Positions 12,783 through 13,941 of a stretch of DNA of 13,941 bases are shown here, one piece after another. The position numbers and the translations under genes were made by a program. The first letter of the stretch is position 1. The number at the start of each line of letters is the position of its first letter. The notes under the pieces were generated by a model. It made no database searches and was not told where the DNA came from. It worked only from the letters and a program-made list of their open reading frames with translations. Origin of the DNA: Prolixibacteraceae bacterium (lineage in GTDB: Bacteria > Bacteroidota > Bacteroidia > Bacteroidales > Prolixibacteraceae); assembly GCA_003516705.1 (NCBI GenBank), contig DPCJ01000108.1:1339-15279 (forward strand). The letters are read 5' to 3'.

Positions 12783-13941
12783 TCAGAATTTATAGGCAAT
12801 AGAAAGCATATTTCTGAACGAAGTGACTTTTTCAGCATTTATCACCTTCGATTTATTGGCTTTGTCAACCTCACCGTAAGCAGCAGTTGTCCAACTTGTT
12901 TCCCAGGCAAACATAAAATTTTTGAAATTGTACATCAACTGCGGCGAAATCTTATAAATCATATCTATTTCGTTGGCATTTGGCATTCCGTAAAATGGTC
13001 CTGCAGCATTTTCCGAAGTACCCAGATTTTTCAGATATCCGCCGTAAAATCCAATTTTCCAGTCTTTGCCGTAGGTGAAATTTATCCAGTTATAAAGATG
13101 GTTATAAGGCGTGTAGGTTTCTGCCCCGGTTTCAGTATTGACGGAAACCACGGCATAACCGCTGGGCAAAAGACTTTCGCAAACATTTTGGCCATACATT
13201 GATTTTCCCATTATCATGAATTTTTCTTTTGCATATTTAAAATACGCCAAAGCTGCCCAGGTACTTAGCTTTTCGTTGGTCACAAAAGTTCCGGTTGTTC
13301 CTGTAGTTGAAGTTCTGGGCTGAATGGTTTTCCAATCCACACCTGCTCCCAAAACCCAGTTTTGGTTGTAATACTGAATTTGTCCGTGCAGATTTGGAAT
13401 GAGTGCATCGCGCTGGTATTGATAGGTTTTCCCTGCTGGACCTGCATTGCTGTAGTCGAATTGGTACACCGCTGCGGCTATCAAATCAACGCCGGTAGCC
13501 AGTGTGTGTGTAAAACGTACCTGGGGACTTCGGTTAAACACCTGGAAAGGTAAACCCGTGTTTTCATTCAGCGTTACAGGAAATACTTTCTCGACAAAAG
13601 TGGGGTGCCATGTTCTGCCCACCAGCAATTTCGATTTTGGCCATTCAACAAGCGTGTATGCATGTCGCAGCCGTAATGCCGGCAACTGACTGCCAGCAGT
13701 AAAATCGATTTCGATAAATCCGTTGATTTTCGATTTCCCCATTTCAAGTCCGGTAAAGCTGGTTCCGATACGCGAAAATGTGTTTAAAAGGTGGGCACTG
13801 GGCTGAGCGTTAATATCTTCTCCATTTGAGTCGTAAACCGGTTTAAGCGGATACATATCGAGCAGGTGGTCGCAGGCATCGAGGTTGCGCCGCGAATCGA
13901 AAATAAAATCGTTTCGCACAAAACCCGATAAATCGACTTTC
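12783..13941 (-). CDS. Outer-membrane beta-barrel (porin-like) protein, 5' end outside window
   Basis: At least 386 residues of a beta-barrel protein. The frame is open to the right edge, so signal peptide and true start lie beyond the window; the GTG at 13919 is only the first start-like codon inside it. Before that codon the frame reads KVDLSGF, which joins VRNDFIFDSRR: the first strand of a barrel family I recall from Bacteroidota, DSRR being followed by a long turn with an LYP-like motif (here MYPLKP). Alternating hydrophobic/polar strands follow, for example KINGFIEIDF, ALRLRHAYTLV, NWVLGAGVDW and WKIGFYGGYL. The chain ends SIAYKF, with the C-terminal Phe required for barrel insertion. 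The solute is unknown; position upstream of ACT/paaK genes hints at aromatic acid uptake but this is inference. Confidence 0.8.
   Translation of the reverse strand, partial: KVDLSGFVRNDFIFDSRRNLDACDHLLDMYPLKPVYDSNGEDINAQPSAHLLNTFSRIGTSFTGLEMGKSKINGFIEIDFTAGSQLPALRLRHAYTLVEWPKSKLLVGRTWHPTFVEKVFPVTLNENTGLPFQVFNRSPQVRFTHTLATGVDLIAAAVYQFDYSNAGPAGKTYQYQRDALIPNLHGQIQYYNQNWVLGAGVDWKTIQPRTSTTGTTGTFVTNEKLSTWAALAYFKYAKEKFMIMGKSMYGQNVCESLLPSGYAVVSVNTETGAETYTPYNHLYNWINFTYGKDWKIGFYGGYLKNLGTSENAAGPFYGMPNANEIDMIYKISPQLMYNFKNFMFAWETSWTTAAYGEVDKANKSKVINAEKVTSFRNMLSIAYKF

Noticed and set aside
13917..13919. GTG as the true start of the outer-membrane barrel protein
   Set aside because: The frame stays open upstream to the window edge with strand-like sequence (KVDLSGF), and a signal peptide is missing, so the real start is outside.

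Overview
The window looks like a chromosomal segment of an anaerobic or facultatively anaerobic Bacteroidota, probably Bacteroidales/Marinilabiliales-like. This is inferred from the protein families (four-subunit VorDBAC-type 2-oxoacid:ferredoxin oxidoreductase, a phenylacetate-CoA ligase next to tandem-ACT proteins, an outer-membrane barrel ending in Phe), from matches to the Bacteroidota -7 promoter box TAnnTTTG upstream of several starts, and from mostly absent Shine-Dalgarno sequences. Intergenic gaps carry degenerate word repeats of a kind I associate with these genomes.

Region 1 (1-5467, all minus strand) is metabolic. In transcription order it holds pheA (prephenate dehydratase), a flavodoxin, a class I/II aminotransferase, a Crp-like regulator, and vorD-vorB-[next subunit, cut by the window edge] of a 2-oxoacid:ferredoxin oxidoreductase. 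Region 3 (10310-13941, all minus strand) reads: outer-membrane barrel (5' end outside the window), a tandem-ACT protein, phenylacetate-CoA ligase, and a second tandem-ACT protein 5 bp behind it. Together these suggest a phenylpyruvate/phenylacetyl-CoA node. PheA makes phenylpyruvate, the aminotransferase could interconvert it with phenylalanine, the ferredoxin oxidoreductase could interconvert 2-oxoacids and acyl-CoA, PaaK activates aryl acetates, and ACT proteins could sense aromatic amino acids. The individual families are recognised from sequence; their joint role is inference.

Region 2 (about 5640-10290) interrupts these two blocks and looks like an accessory island. Four of its genes lie on the plus strand and the first three are visibly AT-richer than the flanks. 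They are a 187-residue protein made of ten near-perfect 17-residue Cys-containing repeats, a two-TM coiled-coil protein, an OLD-like ABC ATPase with a TOPRIM nuclease domain, and a small Xre-type HTH protein. The HTH gene is preceded by an array of degenerate repeats in exact 21-bp register. The island is closed on the right by a minus-strand REP-associated (RAYT/Y1) transposase whose gene contains a perfect 38-bp palindrome.

GC-rich imperfect palindromes follow the coiled-coil gene and the OLD-like gene, giving a gene-plus-palindrome, cassette-like layout. A separate three-hairpin REPIN/MITE-like element sits between paaK and the upstream ACT gene. No tRNA, rRNA or CRISPR array was recognised. 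The parts most worth following are the Cys-repeat protein with its neighbours and the 21-bp-phased array upstream of the HTH gene.
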